Shown piece by piece: positions 1 through 9,114 of a DNA stretch of 38,501 bases. The DNA is taken from the NCBI GenBank assembly GCA_029856125.1, contig JAHQWJ010000056.1:1-38501 (forward strand), in the 5' to 3' direction. A program made the translations under genes and the position numbers. Positions within the stretch are counted from its first letter, which is position 1. Each line of letters starts with the position of its first letter. The notes beneath the pieces are model-generated. The model worked only from the letters and a program-made list of their open reading frames with translations, did not search any database and had not been told where the DNA came from. The DNA comes from Promethearchaeia archaeon. Its GTDB lineage: Archaea; Asgardarchaeota; Lokiarchaeia; Sigyniarchaeales; SOKP01.

Positions 1-1
1 C

Positions 2-181
2 GGTGGAAAAAGAAGCAAAGATATCGGAACCGTAATGATCAGAGGCGCATCAATAATATTCATTGGGCAAGATAGAGAGAAAATAATGTTCGCGGAAAAG
101 GAACCTGAAAAGGAACCTGAAAAGGAAAATGATGACGAATTGCATGATAAATTAATGCATCAAAAAGAGTCTGAATTTTAG
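2..181 (+). CDS. Sm-like (LSm/SmAP) protein, C-terminal part
   Basis: Only the last 59 codons are in the window; the gene begins before base 1. The visible part starts with a stretch matching the Sm2 motif (IGTVMIRGASIIFIG, where IRG plus a hydrophobic strand is the signature) that forms the last strands of the Sm fold and contributes to the RNA-binding pocket. It is followed by a charged tail of about 35 residues containing two exact EKEP repeats, encoded by the 12-base direct repeat GAAAAGGAACCT. Sm-like proteins form rings that bind U-rich RNA. The gene lies 15 bases before rpl37e, the arrangement seen in many archaea, which supports the call. The acidic/basic tail is longer than usual. 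Confidence 0.75.
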   Translation, partial: GGKRSKDIGTVMIRGASIIFIGQDREKIMFAEKEPEKEPEKENDDELHDKLMHQKESEF

Positions 182-196
182 TTAAAACGATAATAG

Positions 197-406
197 GTGG
201 CTAAAGTGGGTAAAGGAACTCCAAGTAAGGGAAAAAAGAATAAAGCAGCAAGTCATAAAACATGTAGAAGATGTGGAAGGCATAGTTATCATAGAAGTAA
301 AAGATTCTGTGCTCAGTGTGGATTCGGAAGAACTGCCAAAAGACGTAAACCAAATTGGAGGACTAGATATAAAGCTTTTAACAAGACTAAAGGCTTCCAC
401 GCATAG
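197..406 (+). CDS. rpl37e: 50S ribosomal protein L37e
   Basis: A 69-residue protein of the large ribosomal subunit, with the L37e zinc ribbon: CRRCGRHSYH (residues ~23-32) and CAQCGFG (~38-44) supply the four cysteines, and basic flanks bind 23S rRNA. The start is GTG (MAKVGKGTPSKGKK), as expected for the family; no upstream ATG is in frame. It sits directly behind the Sm-like gene and is probably co-transcribed with it. Length and motif spacing match archaeal and eukaryotic L37e. The antisense frame over it is not a gene. Confidence 0.97.
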   Translation: MAKVGKGTPSKGKKNKAASHKTCRRCGRHSYHRSKRFCAQCGFGRTAKRRKPNWRTRYKAFNKTKGFHA

Positions 407-544
407 GCAATGTTTCCTAATTGTTTATAAATATATTTCTTAAAAGTTTTAAATTATCTAATTTTACTAATCAAAATCCTTAGGCAATTAAAAGGAACAC
501 ATATTTTTATATAATATTCAATTACTTCGTTATATTAGTTCACT

Positions 545-556
545 TTTTTATATATA
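545..556 (+). promoter_or_regulatory. Candidate TATA box of the Roadblock-E1 unit
   Basis: TTTTTATATATA lies about 20-28 bases before the ATG at 574, so transcription would start at or just before the start codon, consistent with a leaderless mRNA. No Shine-Dalgarno sequence is visible between this box and the ATG. Predicted from sequence only. Confidence 0.4.
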
Positions 557-573
557 CTATAAATCTCAAGAAA

Positions 574-951
574 ATGATTGAAGCACTAAAAAATAACATT
601 ATAACAAAAGAACTAAACAAATTAGATTTAGTCAACGGAATAAGTGGCACTGCTATAGTAAATCGAAATGGATTGATTATAATTTCTAGATTACCAAGGC
701 ACATAGACAATCGTAAATTTGGTGCCATGGCAGCTACAATGTTTGAGGCAATGGAAACCGCGGTAACAACATTTAGAGATAATGTCGTTAATTTAACTGT
801 AGAATTTGATGAGGAACAACTAATCATTTACGCAATCAATAAAGAGTTAATCTTCATTACCTTATTTGAATTGAATATTGACTTGGGAATAATTTTAATT
901 GAGATAGAAGAACTTATAAAATTTATTCAAAAATATTTAGAGGTTGAATGA
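574..951 (+). CDS. Roadblock/LC7-domain protein
   Basis: A 125-residue single-domain Roadblock/LC7 protein. The pattern is typical: an N-terminal helix, then GISGTAIVNRNGLIII (strand-turn-strand around residues 22-37), an alanine/methionine-rich long helix (FGAMAATMFEAMETAV), and further strands ending in a C-terminal helix. Proteins of this family dimerise and act as regulators or scaffolds of small GTPases (MglB, Ragulator, dynein light chains); Asgard archaea carry many copies. Its last four bases (ATGA) overlap the start of the E1-like gene, implying translational coupling. No GTPase is encoded next to it, so its partner is unknown. Confidence 0.9.
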   Translation: MIEALKNNIITKELNKLDLVNGISGTAIVNRNGLIIISRLPRHIDNRKFGAMAATMFEAMETAVTTFRDNVVNLTVEFDEEQLIIYAINKELIFITLFELNIDLGIILIEIEELIKFIQKYLEVE

Positions 952-1688
952 AAATTCTTACTGAATCACAAAGAAAAAGATATTCTAGGCAGATATTGTC
1001 TCCTTCAATTGGTGAAGAAGGTCAAGAAAAGTTGTCAAAAATTAGAGTCTTACAAATAGGAGCAGGTGGATTAGGATCCCCTTTTGCACTTTACCTTGTA
1101 GCAGCAGGTATAAAAGAATTAACAATCCTGGATAATGACACATTATCACTTTCCAATCTTCAAAGGCAAATTTTATATAAGGAATCTCAAATTGGAATAG
1201 AGAAAGTGCTAGCTGCTAAGGAAAGTTTAGCTACGCTAAATTCTGAGGTCGAGATTAACACTTATAATGAATATGTAGACGAAAATTCTGTCGTGAAGTA
1301 CATTGAAAACAAAGACTTTATCGTCGATTGTAGCGATAATTTTAAGACTAAATTTCTTGTGAATGAAGTAGCGGTGAATTATGGCATTAAAGCAGTCATT
1401 GCGGGTATTAAAGACTTCTTTGGTCAAATAATTACCATAGACCCAAAAAAAACTGCTTGTTATGAGTGTGTTTTTAATAAGCCAGGTTCACTCAATTCTT
1501 CAGAGGGGCCTTTACCCGTAATTGGAGTCACACCAGGGATTTTAGGCACTTTAGAGGCATTAGAGGTGATTAAAACGACATTAAATCTACCTAATTTAGA
1601 AAATAAACTCCTGGTGGTAAATCTATTAAACTTATCTTTCGATACTATTGATCTTGTAAGGAGTGAAAAGTGTTTTTGTTCAAAGTGA
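948..1688 (+). CDS. E1-like adenylyltransferase (MoeB/ThiF/HesA family)
   Basis: A 246-residue ThiF-fold enzyme that would adenylate the C-terminal glycine of a beta-grasp protein (MoaD, ThiS or a ubiquitin-like protein). Visible features: RYSRQI near the N-terminus, the nucleotide loop GAGGLGSP (~39-46), the DND...SNLQRQILY segment (~63-76) with the arginine/glutamine used in adenylation, the conserved D in VDCSDN, and zinc-binding cysteines CYEC (~170) and CFC at the very C-terminus. The size is that of MoeB/ThiF, without the extra catalytic-cysteine domain of large ubiquitin E1s. It overlaps the Roadblock gene by 4 bases. Whether it serves cofactor sulfur transfer or the ubiquitin-like protein at 9.3 kb cannot be decided from sequence. 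Confidence 0.92.
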   Translation: MKILTESQRKRYSRQILSPSIGEEGQEKLSKIRVLQIGAGGLGSPFALYLVAAGIKELTILDNDTLSLSNLQRQILYKESQIGIEKVLAAKESLATLNSEVEINTYNEYVDENSVVKYIENKDFIVDCSDNFKTKFLVNEVAVNYGIKAVIAGIKDFFGQIITIDPKKTACYECVFNKPGSLNSSEGPLPVIGVTPGILGTLEALEVIKTTLNLPNLENKLLVVNLLNLSFDTIDLVRSEKCFCSK

Positions 1689-1741
1689 GGCTTAAGCAAG
1701 ATAAAAATAAAAAAATGAATGATTTAATTAATTTATTCTTT

Positions 1742-2254
1742 TTAGAGTCCGCCTTTACTAAATAGAAACGAGAAACACCCATAGAAAATTCCATTAACGA
1801 CTCCAGCTATTATCATAAATAATATCGCACCGATAAATCCATACAATAATTCAAAAGACGCCCATGCAGCGCCAAGAATAGGGGACGCATCTTGACCTAG
1901 GATTAGAATCAAGAGATAAACAACACAGGAAATTACAGCGGTTAAAAACCAAGCTAAAAATGATGTTTTACCGGAATCTCCTAATCTCGCGCCAATGATT
2001 ACTGCTACTAATGGAGGAACTATTACTGTTAGAAATGATAAAAAATCTACTAAATCAAATCCCGCTGTTAGAGCAATAACCATCATGAAACTACTCCCAG
2101 GAGTAATTATAATCGGCGAAAATAGAGCAGATATAACATAATAGATATCATCAAGTGGAAAAGCAGGAGAGATAATAATCGATACAACAAGGAAAACAGC
2201 ATTTAATCCTAAGTAGATAGCAAGTGTTATGAAAAAAGTTTTTATAAAATTCAT
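1742..2254 (-). CDS. Small integral membrane protein, unknown function
   Basis: A 170-residue, strongly hydrophobic protein with about four to five predicted membrane segments (residues ~5-28, ~38-62, ~68-92, ~98-120, ~135-165). Gly/Ala-rich helices and a conserved-looking GARLGDSGK loop are visible. I do not recognise the family; a substrate-binding membrane component is possible but unsupported. It stands alone between the convergent E1-like gene and the gamma-carbonic anhydrase gene. An AT-rich 165-base promoter region with tracts resembling TATA boxes precedes it. Confidence 0.65.
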   Translation of the reverse strand: MNFIKTFFITLAIYLGLNAVFLVVSIIISPAFPLDDIYYVISALFSPIIITPGSSFMMVIALTAGFDLVDFLSFLTVIVPPLVAVIIGARLGDSGKTSFLAWFLTAVISCVVYLLILILGQDASPILGAAWASFELLYGFIGAILFMIIAGVVNGIFYGCFSFLFSKGGL

Positions 2255-2419
2255 TTTTTTTTACCTGTTTTTTTGTTTTATGTTTTTAGATTTCTTTATC
2301 TATCTAATGTATATAATCTTATATAAATTTTTTAGAGCCTCTACTTAAAAAGTAGAATCTTATCGTGATAGAAATGAGAATACTTAGATCTAAATAACAG
2401 AATTAGAGAAAAAAGATTT

Positions 2420-2968
2420 TTAATGTTTAAAAGATTCAGAATTCTTTTCAAAAAACTCCTTGAACAACCTTCCGTTTTCAGCATACACAACAGATGTTTT
2501 TGCTCCTTCCATCTTACCAGATTGAGGTAATTGCTTCTTAATTACAGCTGGAACGCCTACGGCTAAAGTTCTTGGGGGTATTTCCTTACCAACTAACACA
2601 CCACCCGCGCCTAAAATGGCTCCATCGCCCATCTTAGACCGATGTAATACATTAGCGCCTATTCCAACCAAGCATCCGTTTCCAATCGTGCACGGTCCAT
2701 GAATCATAGCGTGATGACCAATAATACAATCATTGCCTATGTTTACTGTAGAACCTATTTCATTATGAATAGATACATTTTCTTGAACGCTTGTATTGTC
2801 ACCAATAATTATTGTTCCCCAATCTCCCCTTAAAACAGCTCCAAACCAAATGTTGCTTCTTTCTCCAATTACAACATTCCCGATAATAACTGCTGTTGGA
2901 GCGATGTAAGCAGTTTCATGGATTTGAGGCACTTTGCCTGTTTTAGGGCTAGGCATTATAATCGTCAT
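2420..2968 (-). CDS. Gamma-carbonic anhydrase family hexapeptide-repeat protein
   Basis: A left-handed beta-helix protein of the gamma-class carbonic anhydrase/YrdA/PaaY family. Hexapeptide repeats run through most of the chain (for example VVIGNVVIGERSNIWFGAV and later turns). The three zinc/iron-ligand histidines are in SIHNE and GHHAMIHG, and the RGDW segment is also typical. The family forms trimers with the metal at the interface, hydrating CO2 or acting as acyltransferase-like relatives. I start it at MTIIMPSPKTG (2968) rather than the longer frame up to 3052, because the upstream 28 residues are hydrophobic and not part of the family. It lies downstream of the Nudix gene on the same strand. 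Confidence 0.92.
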   Translation of the reverse strand: MTIIMPSPKTGKVPQIHETAYIAPTAVIIGNVVIGERSNIWFGAVLRGDWGTIIIGDNTSVQENVSIHNEIGSTVNIGNDCIIGHHAMIHGPCTIGNGCLVGIGANVLHRSKMGDGAILGAGGVLVGKEIPPRTLAVGVPAVIKKQLPQSGKMEGAKTSVVYAENGRLFKEFFEKNSESFKH

Positions 2969-3058
2969 AATACATATTCCAAAATTCAGTATTTTAAGAA
3001 CTATGAAGTAGGGGTTAAATTTTAAAGTTATTGAATAAAAAAAATTAAGCAAAGTAAG

Positions 3059-4738
3059 TTAATTCAGTAAATTTGCGTCTTCTAATATTTTTTTGTGATC
3101 AAAAGCTAATTCAATGTCCTTAAGCTGGTTTTTAGGTATAAGTAGTACGTTTTTAGAATCATCACCGCTTCTCATTTTCTTGATATCTCCAATAATTGAA
3201 CATTTATAAACTGTTGAATGTATACTGCCTCTGGGATCTCGTCCTTCTTCAGTATATAAGCCAACTTTATGTAGAATTTTCACATCTAAATTAGTTTCTT
3301 CTTTGACTTCTCTTACTAATGCCCTAATCGCACTCTCGCCCTTTTCTATAAAACCTCCGGGTAATGCGTAGTAATCTTGAAAAGGAGGATATTTTCTTTT
3401 TATCAGAATTACATTACCTGCGTTATCCTCAATTACAGCATCAACTGTCTTTCTGATATCAGCCTTCTTCATTTGTATACGGTTGTTCAGGTAATATCCT
3501 ATTGTTGCTATTAGTATTCCGATTATAACGATTGCTATCGAACCATTTAATATGGATGTAAATAAGTTTCCCTTTTGTAAATTTAGCGAAATCACAATCA
3601 CGCCCGCTAAATCAGCTAAAATTCCTGCTCCGAAAAGTAAATTTAATAAGTTTAATCCACTTTCAGTTCTTTCTTGGTTCTCGTCATTCTTTCTATGATA
3701 CAAGTCTTGCATTACATCGTAAATTGAGCTAAACTTTTGATTTATTCGTTCTACTATATTCCCTATTTCAAATTCAGCTAATAGATGTTTCAATACGCTC
3801 GAATAATGTTGTCTTCTATTATAATCTAGCTCGTTATATATTACGCTAAGGGTAGTTTGAATCATTCCCCTCAATAATCTTAAGTTCCTAATTTTTTGTT
3901 CTATTATTTTTACTCCTTGAAATGCTTGTGTTTGAGTTTTTAGGAACAATAAGTCCAACGATTCATTTATTGAGCGTAAAGCAAAAAATACAGCCCTAAG
4001 TTTTGGGGTAGGAAATATAACATATTCCTTCATGTAGGATTCAAAGAATTTTTCATAATTTTCCTCAGCCATATAAATAAAACCAGAGTTTCTTCTTAAG
4101 AAATGTAATTCTGAAAGTCGATTGGATAAATTATTTTCAATTCTCTTGTTAAATAATGTTTCAGAATAATCTTCCCATTGACCTGAATAGATTTCAGTCC
4201 AATTAGCGATCTCTTTTTTATATTTTTCGATATTATAGGGATTCCAAACGATGTCCTTTGGTTCGCTTTTGTTAGAAGTCACAAACACATAAATAGGGCT
4301 TTCAGTATCAAGATGAATGCCTTCATTTTCAGACTTATAGTTATAATCTTTGAGGATATCTAGAACAAGAATGGGAATTTGCTGTATTAAAAGGGGTTTT
4401 AACGATTTTTTCCTCGATGGATCTTCTTTGTAGTGTTCTACTTCGAATTGGAAATATCCTAATGTATTAAAGCCTTTCTCAGAATTTTCATCCTTAAAAA
4501 GGAAATTAGATAAGCTTTTAACCCAATTGCATTTAATAGAAATATGCTTTATTAGTTCAAGGATTTCGTATTTAAGATCTTGTCGATAAATATCTTTTTC
4601 CTCTAAATTTTTAAACCTAGATTTTATTATATCCTCGATTTCCTTACTTTTTGTCTTTGTGTTAATATTAACGCCGTCTATGAAAGCACTAACAAACCAA
4701 AACTCCTCGCAATAAATAAAAGAAAGATCATCACTCAT
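3059..4738 (-). CDS. Membrane-anchored Nudix hydrolase with large N-terminal domain
   Basis: A 559-residue multi-domain protein. The C-terminal ~135 residues are a Nudix domain with a complete Nudix box (about 461-482: GFIEKGE...REVKEET), preceded by YYALPGG, so it should hydrolyse a nucleoside diphosphate linked to another moiety such as ADP-ribose. Two transmembrane segments lie before it (~360-386 and ~391-415). The first ~360 residues are mostly helical and unfamiliar; long helices leading into two close membrane helices recall CorA or RMD1-like proteins, but I see no GMN motif and this is only an analogy. The Nudix box is intact, suggesting an active enzyme at the membrane. The gene is upstream of the carbonic anhydrase gene on the same strand. 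Confidence 0.85.
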   Translation of the reverse strand: MSDDLSFIYCEEFWFVSAFIDGVNINTKTKSKEIEDIIKSRFKNLEEKDIYRQDLKYEILELIKHISIKCNWVKSLSNFLFKDENSEKGFNTLGYFQFEVEHYKEDPSRKKSLKPLLIQQIPILVLDILKDYNYKSENEGIHLDTESPIYVFVTSNKSEPKDIVWNPYNIEKYKKEIANWTEIYSGQWEDYSETLFNKRIENNLSNRLSELHFLRRNSGFIYMAEENYEKFFESYMKEYVIFPTPKLRAVFFALRSINESLDLLFLKTQTQAFQGVKIIEQKIRNLRLLRGMIQTTLSVIYNELDYNRRQHYSSVLKHLLAEFEIGNIVERINQKFSSIYDVMQDLYHRKNDENQERTESGLNLLNLLFGAGILADLAGVIVISLNLQKGNLFTSILNGSIAIVIIGILIATIGYYLNNRIQMKKADIRKTVDAVIEDNAGNVILIKRKYPPFQDYYALPGGFIEKGESAIRALVREVKEETNLDVKILHKVGLYTEEGRDPRGSIHSTVYKCSIIGDIKKMRSGDDSKNVLLIPKNQLKDIELAFDHKKILEDANLLN

Positions 4739-4826
4739 AGATTTTTACCTTAAAAATATTATAAATTCAATTAAATTATATTAAATATTAATTACTTTTG
4801 ATTACTTTTAATAACTTTTGAAGAAA

Positions 4827-5768
4827 ATGTCAGTCAAACAGATACAAGAAGAGATTTTAAAACTTAAAGAGGAAACGGCAACGACGATTCTAGCTCACTA
4901 TTACCAACCCCTAGAAATTCAAGAGATTGCTGATCATTTAGGAGGTTCTTTAGCTTTATCCCGGCTTGCGAATAAAGCAGACACTGATTATATCATATTT
5001 GCTGGCGTAGATTTTATGGCAGAAACAGCTTCAATTTTAAATCAAAATAAAAAGGTTCTGATACCAAATCCCGAGTCATGTTGCCCTATGGCAGCTTATT
5101 TAACAGTGGAAAAAGTAAAAAAGTTCAGATTGATAAATCCTAATTTACCAGTAGTGGTCTATGTTAACTCTACAGCCGCGGTTAAGGCTGAATCAGACAT
5201 CTGCTGTACCTCTGCAAACGCAGTTAAAATCGTAAAGCGAATCAGTTCAGAAATCAATACAAAAGCAGTTTTATTTGGACCCGATGCGAATCTGGCTGAT
5301 TATGCCGAGCAAAAATCAGGAATCAAATGCATTAAAATGCCCGAAGAAGGAAATTGCTATGTGCATTCTCAACTAACTATTGATGATATGGAAAAAATTA
5401 GAATTGCTTATCCCAAGGGTCAAATATTAGTTCACCCGGAGTGTATTAGAGAAGTCAGAGAATTAGCAGATTTTGTAGGTTCTACAAGCCAAATGTATAA
5501 CCGAGTAAAAAATGATACTAGATCGGAAAGCGATTTTTGTATAGGAACAGAAATAGGTTTAATGGAAAGAATGGCACAAGACTTCCCTAATAAGAATTTC
5601 CATTTAATCAGTGAAAAATTGGTATGCTATAATATGAAAAAGAACACGATTGAACTTATGAGATACGTTCTCGAAAATTTAGATGATCCGATGTTTGAGG
5701 TGAAGGTACCTCCTGAGATCGCTAAGAAAGCTTTAAAACCTATTGAGAAGATGCTGGAATATTCATAA
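4827..5768 (+). CDS. nadA: Quinolinate synthase NadA
   Basis: The [4Fe-4S] enzyme that condenses iminoaspartate with dihydroxyacetone phosphate to give quinolinate in de novo NAD synthesis. Hallmarks: AHYYQP near the N-terminus, GVDFMAETA, PESCCPMA and CYVH segments, HPEC, SQMYNRV and VCYNMKKNT; three of these cysteines are the expected cluster ligands. Length (313 residues) fits the family. A TTG at 4818 in frame is possible, but the ATG at 4827 gives the normal N-terminus. No L-aspartate oxidase or quinolinate phosphoribosyltransferase gene is nearby, so the rest of the pathway is elsewhere. It converges with the acyl-CoA synthetase gene. Confidence 0.96.
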   Translation: MSVKQIQEEILKLKEETATTILAHYYQPLEIQEIADHLGGSLALSRLANKADTDYIIFAGVDFMAETASILNQNKKVLIPNPESCCPMAAYLTVEKVKKFRLINPNLPVVVYVNSTAAVKAESDICCTSANAVKIVKRISSEINTKAVLFGPDANLADYAEQKSGIKCIKMPEEGNCYVHSQLTIDDMEKIRIAYPKGQILVHPECIREVRELADFVGSTSQMYNRVKNDTRSESDFCIGTEIGLMERMAQDFPNKNFHLISEKLVCYNMKKNTIELMRYVLENLDDPMFEVKVPPEIAKKALKPIEKMLEYS

Positions 5769-5823
5769 ATTACGATAGTTAAAAAAAAATTAGAACAAAA
5801 AAAATATTTGGCGTTGATAATTT
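5769..5823. terminator. Bidirectional U-tract terminator between convergent genes
   Basis: The 55 bases between the nadA and acyl-CoA synthetase stop codons carry two A8-A9 tracts on the + strand, which are T tracts for the leftward gene, and T-rich stretches follow on the + strand inside the end of the leftward gene. Archaeal RNA polymerase terminates on such U tracts without a hairpin. Inferred from composition and position only. Confidence 0.4.
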
Positions 5824-7500
5824 TTATTTCTTTGTTCTTTTCTTTGCTTCCTTTTCTCTTAAAGTTCTCCTTAGAATTTTTCCCACTCCACTTTTCGGGA
5901 GGCTTCGGACAAACTGTACTTCCCTAGGATACTTGTAGGCCGCTAAGTTTTCTTTTGTGAAATCAATAATGTCTTGTTCGGTAACTTTTCCCTTACTCTC
6001 CTTTTTAAGTAGGATAAAAGCCTTTATATCCTCACCTTTGATAGGATCGGGAACGCCAATCACTGCACATTCTTGTACTGCTGGATGTTCGTATAAAACT
6101 TCTTCAATTTCTCTCGGATAAACGCTGTGTCCCTTGTATTTTATTAGATCCTTAATCCGATCCAACAAAAACAAATAGTACTCGTTATCCAGTCGTCCAT
6201 AATCACCAGTTCGCAACCATTTATAGCCACCCGCTTCAAAGAACACAAGTTTATTTTCTTCAGGCCTATTGTGATAACCCACCATCACTTGAGGTCCAGA
6301 TATGACAACTTCTCCTTCTTCTCCCACAGGCAAAAATTCCAAATTTTCATTTACAATCCCAACTAGAGTATTGGGGAAAGGGTGACCTACGCTACCTCGC
6401 TTTAATTTTGACCAGACAGTAGCTGTTATAGCACCTGTGCTAGTTTCACTAAGACCATATCCTTCAGCCATTCTAAAACCAGTTCTTCGCTCCCATTCTA
6501 ATGCTAACTCGTCCGGAAGCGCACCTGCACCGCAATTGGCAAATTTTAAGGAAGTCATATCAACATCTTTCATGTGAGGTGAGTTTAAAATGTTAACAAA
6601 CATCGTAGGTACGCCAAGCATCATGTTTGGACGTCCTTCTCGAATCACTTCAGCGATTCGTTGAAGATCAAATGACGGAAGGACATAGGATTTCGAACCA
6701 AATAAACAACCAGCCAATAATTCGCAAGCTTGACCGTAGATATGGTACCAAGGTAACACAGACAGAGCGATGATGTTTTCTTTGAGATAATTCTCAATCA
6801 TATAATCAGAGCCTTGCTTAATAGCCCAAAGCATTGATACTATATTGCTATGCGATAAGAGAGCTCCTTTTGGAAGGCCTGTTGTTCCACCAGTATATTG
6901 TATTATAGCAATATCTTCTTTAGGATCGATCTTAGCATCAAACTCAAGAGGTTCTTGGTACTTTTCCAATAACTTATCGTAATGAATGATTTTGTCTGTT
7001 TCGGGAACGACAATTTCTTCGTCCATTACATTTAACATGATTACTTTACTTAATGATACTTTATCAGCGACTTTCTCATATTCCCGGGCGAATCGGTCGA
7101 TCATTATTAAATATTTAGCTCCAGAATCATTAATTTGGTAAGCAAGTTCTCTCCCAGTGAATAAGGGACTAATAGCAGTCAATGTAGCTCCAAGATATAC
7201 CGCAGCAAAATAAGTAATAGAGAATTGAGGGCAATTCGGAAGCCAAAGAGCCAAAACTTCACCTTTTTTTACTCCTAAATCTTTTAGCGCAGCTGCAAAT
7301 CTTCTAGTTAATAAATCTAACTGCTTAGTAGTAAACTCTTTTCCAAAAAAGTCCAACATGACATGATCTGGAAAATTTTCATCATTATACTTGTATACAT
7401 CAATTAACGACATATCTTCAGGAATATCAACTTCTGTGGTTATTCCATCTGCAAGGTAATCTTTCCAAGAACGATTTTTAATATAATCTGGAAGTTCCAT
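5824..7500 (-). CDS. Acyl-CoA synthetase (AMP-forming, ANL superfamily)
   Basis: An AMP-binding acyl-CoA ligase that activates a carboxylic acid to acyl-AMP and then acyl-CoA. Motifs: YTGGTTGLPKGALLSHSN (~residue 203, P-loop-like A3), YGLSET (~348), TGDYG with the ribose-binding Asp (~428), the hinge after LFLLDRIKDLIKYKG, and the C-terminal PKSGVGK whose lysine is the catalytic lysine and the known acylation target in this superfamily. Length (558) is standard for medium/long-chain ligases. I choose ATG at 7500; the GTG at 7509 belongs to GTGAT, a good Shine-Dalgarno sequence four bases before that ATG. Chain-length preference cannot be told. It is transcribed alone. Confidence 0.95.
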   Translation of the reverse strand: MELPDYIKNRSWKDYLADGITTEVDIPEDMSLIDVYKYNDENFPDHVMLDFFGKEFTTKQLDLLTRRFAAALKDLGVKKGEVLALWLPNCPQFSITYFAAVYLGATLTAISPLFTGRELAYQINDSGAKYLIMIDRFAREYEKVADKVSLSKVIMLNVMDEEIVVPETDKIIHYDKLLEKYQEPLEFDAKIDPKEDIAIIQYTGGTTGLPKGALLSHSNIVSMLWAIKQGSDYMIENYLKENIIALSVLPWYHIYGQACELLAGCLFGSKSYVLPSFDLQRIAEVIREGRPNMMLGVPTMFVNILNSPHMKDVDMTSLKFANCGAGALPDELALEWERRTGFRMAEGYGLSETSTGAITATVWSKLKRGSVGHPFPNTLVGIVNENLEFLPVGEEGEVVISGPQVMVGYHNRPEENKLVFFEAGGYKWLRTGDYGRLDNEYYLFLLDRIKDLIKYKGHSVYPREIEEVLYEHPAVQECAVIGVPDPIKGEDIKAFILLKKESKGKVTEQDIIDFTKENLAAYKYPREVQFVRSLPKSGVGKILRRTLREKEAKKRTKK

Positions 7501-7738
7501 ATAAATCACATCTTTTTTTTGTTGTTTTAAACTTAAAATATTTTATTATTGTAAAATCAAATTTTTTTAAGTAAGTCTTAAGATTCTCTAATCATATTAA
7601 AGCTTTTTTTAAAAAAAAAAAAGACAACTGATTGAAACATTAATGGAAATTACAGTATATGATCTTTCTCATCAGTATTAAAAAGAATAGATAATGTAAA
7701 TTTATCATAAAAATAATAAAAATCCTGAAGAAATCTTT

Positions 7739-9088
7739 TTATGGTTTGATAATTGGAGTTAAGCAATTAGGACAAACATCCCAATTTAATTTAACTTGGT
7801 AATTACAATTTGGATTGGGACATTCAATTTCTTTTTCTTCTTCAAGAGATGCTATTTTATATGCTACGCTCAACTCGCTTGCTGCCTCAATATCTTTTAG
7901 TAATCCAGATCCTTGAAAATTTAAACCGCACCTAATGCATATATTAGATAAATCATTTTTTAACACAGTCTTTCCACATTTAGGACAAAAACCCTGTAAT
8001 AACTTTAAACTTTGAAATAATTCGGTTTCCTCAGAATCTGAGATTGAAACTAGATTTAGATCTTCATAACGCTCAGAGTTGTTTATTATATTGTATAAAG
8101 AGTTTTTTCCTCCTTCTGCTTTTAACAGTTTTTTAGACTGTAATGCAATATCCATCAAGGATGCCTTTGGAATACTTATCTCTAGAGCATATTTAATTAT
8201 CATTTTCTCAACCAACATTTCATAAGGTTCTTTTATTCCGCTAATCCCTTGGGATTCATTCATATCCCATATTAATTCCATTCCTAATAATTTCTCAGTT
8301 ATTTCTTCGGCCAATCTATCTAAATCTAGGTCAGAGATCATTTTTTCTTCAGCTATGCTTACTTCAATTATCTCGTTTATTAAATTATCTTTAATTAATC
8401 GAATGGTAGTAACACCTAGTACATCTTCTCTGTGAAAAAAGAATTTATCCTCGCCCCGACTAAACATATATAATCCTAAATCGCTGGATAAAAGACGATC
8501 TACATAAAAATCTATCCTTAATTTTTTTACATTATAGTGTTTACAGAATTCTGTAATTTCAAATTTAAAATCTCTCGTCAGAACAGAATTATTGTAAATG
8601 TAAAAGAGCGTAAGATATAAATCACGATTTTGCTCTATAAGAAAATAATTTTCACCCATATTAATAATGTTTCGACTGATATCTGTTATTATGGAATCTG
8701 CAACGCTAATTTCTTTGTAGAAGGTTTTTAATTCAGATAGGTTCGAGATAAGATCATTTATTTCACTAAAATAAATCGATTCATCATAACTAATGTAATC
8801 CTCACCAAGCTTTTCTGTACCTAAATCTGTTATAAAATATCGCTGCTCTTGTAAGTTCTTGGAGGAATTTCTAAATATTTTTTTTTCAATGTTATTTTTA
8901 GAGAGATGGAACTTTATATATTTAGAAACTGTAGATCTACTTAAACCAGAATATTCTATAATATTTGTGAAACGTAATGGCCCTAAATTCCGTAATAAAT
9001 AAAGAATACGCATATCATTTTGATCAATTTTATTAATCTCAGATAAAACTTTTTCTTTTACTTTGGCAGTTATCGTGAATTTAGACAT
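7739..9088 (-). CDS. Winged-helix protein with C-terminal zinc ribbons
   Basis: A 449-residue protein. Residues ~22-95 form a winged-helix DNA-binding domain (ILYLLRNLGPLRFTNIIEYS, then GLSRSTVSKYIKFHL as recognition helix, and a wing ending in YFITDLG). The middle ~280 residues are helical and unfamiliar. The C-terminus has two zinc ribbons: CPKCGK...CIRCG (~375-395) and CPNPNC...CPNC (~428-444). This is the build of many archaeal transcription regulators that sense a ligand or contact a partner through the long middle part. The gene is divergent from the ubiquitin-like gene, with repeats just upstream of its ATG, so it may regulate itself and its neighbour. Target and signal are unknown. 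Confidence 0.8.
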   Translation of the reverse strand: MSKFTITAKVKEKVLSEINKIDQNDMRILYLLRNLGPLRFTNIIEYSGLSRSTVSKYIKFHLSKNNIEKKIFRNSSKNLQEQRYFITDLGTEKLGEDYISYDESIYFSEINDLISNLSELKTFYKEISVADSIITDISRNIINMGENYFLIEQNRDLYLTLFYIYNNSVLTRDFKFEITEFCKHYNVKKLRIDFYVDRLLSSDLGLYMFSRGEDKFFFHREDVLGVTTIRLIKDNLINEIIEVSIAEEKMISDLDLDRLAEEITEKLLGMELIWDMNESQGISGIKEPYEMLVEKMIIKYALEISIPKASLMDIALQSKKLLKAEGGKNSLYNIINNSERYEDLNLVSISDSEETELFQSLKLLQGFCPKCGKTVLKNDLSNICIRCGLNFQGSGLLKDIEAASELSVAYKIASLEEEKEIECPNPNCNYQVKLNWDVCPNCLTPIIKP

Positions 9089-9114
9089 AAATATAAAAAA
9101 GAAACTAGGAAATT

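Noticed and set aside
182..400. 72-codon frame on the minus strand across rpl37e
   Set aside because: It is the antisense of a clear ribosomal protein gene and reads as low-complexity Ser/Phe.
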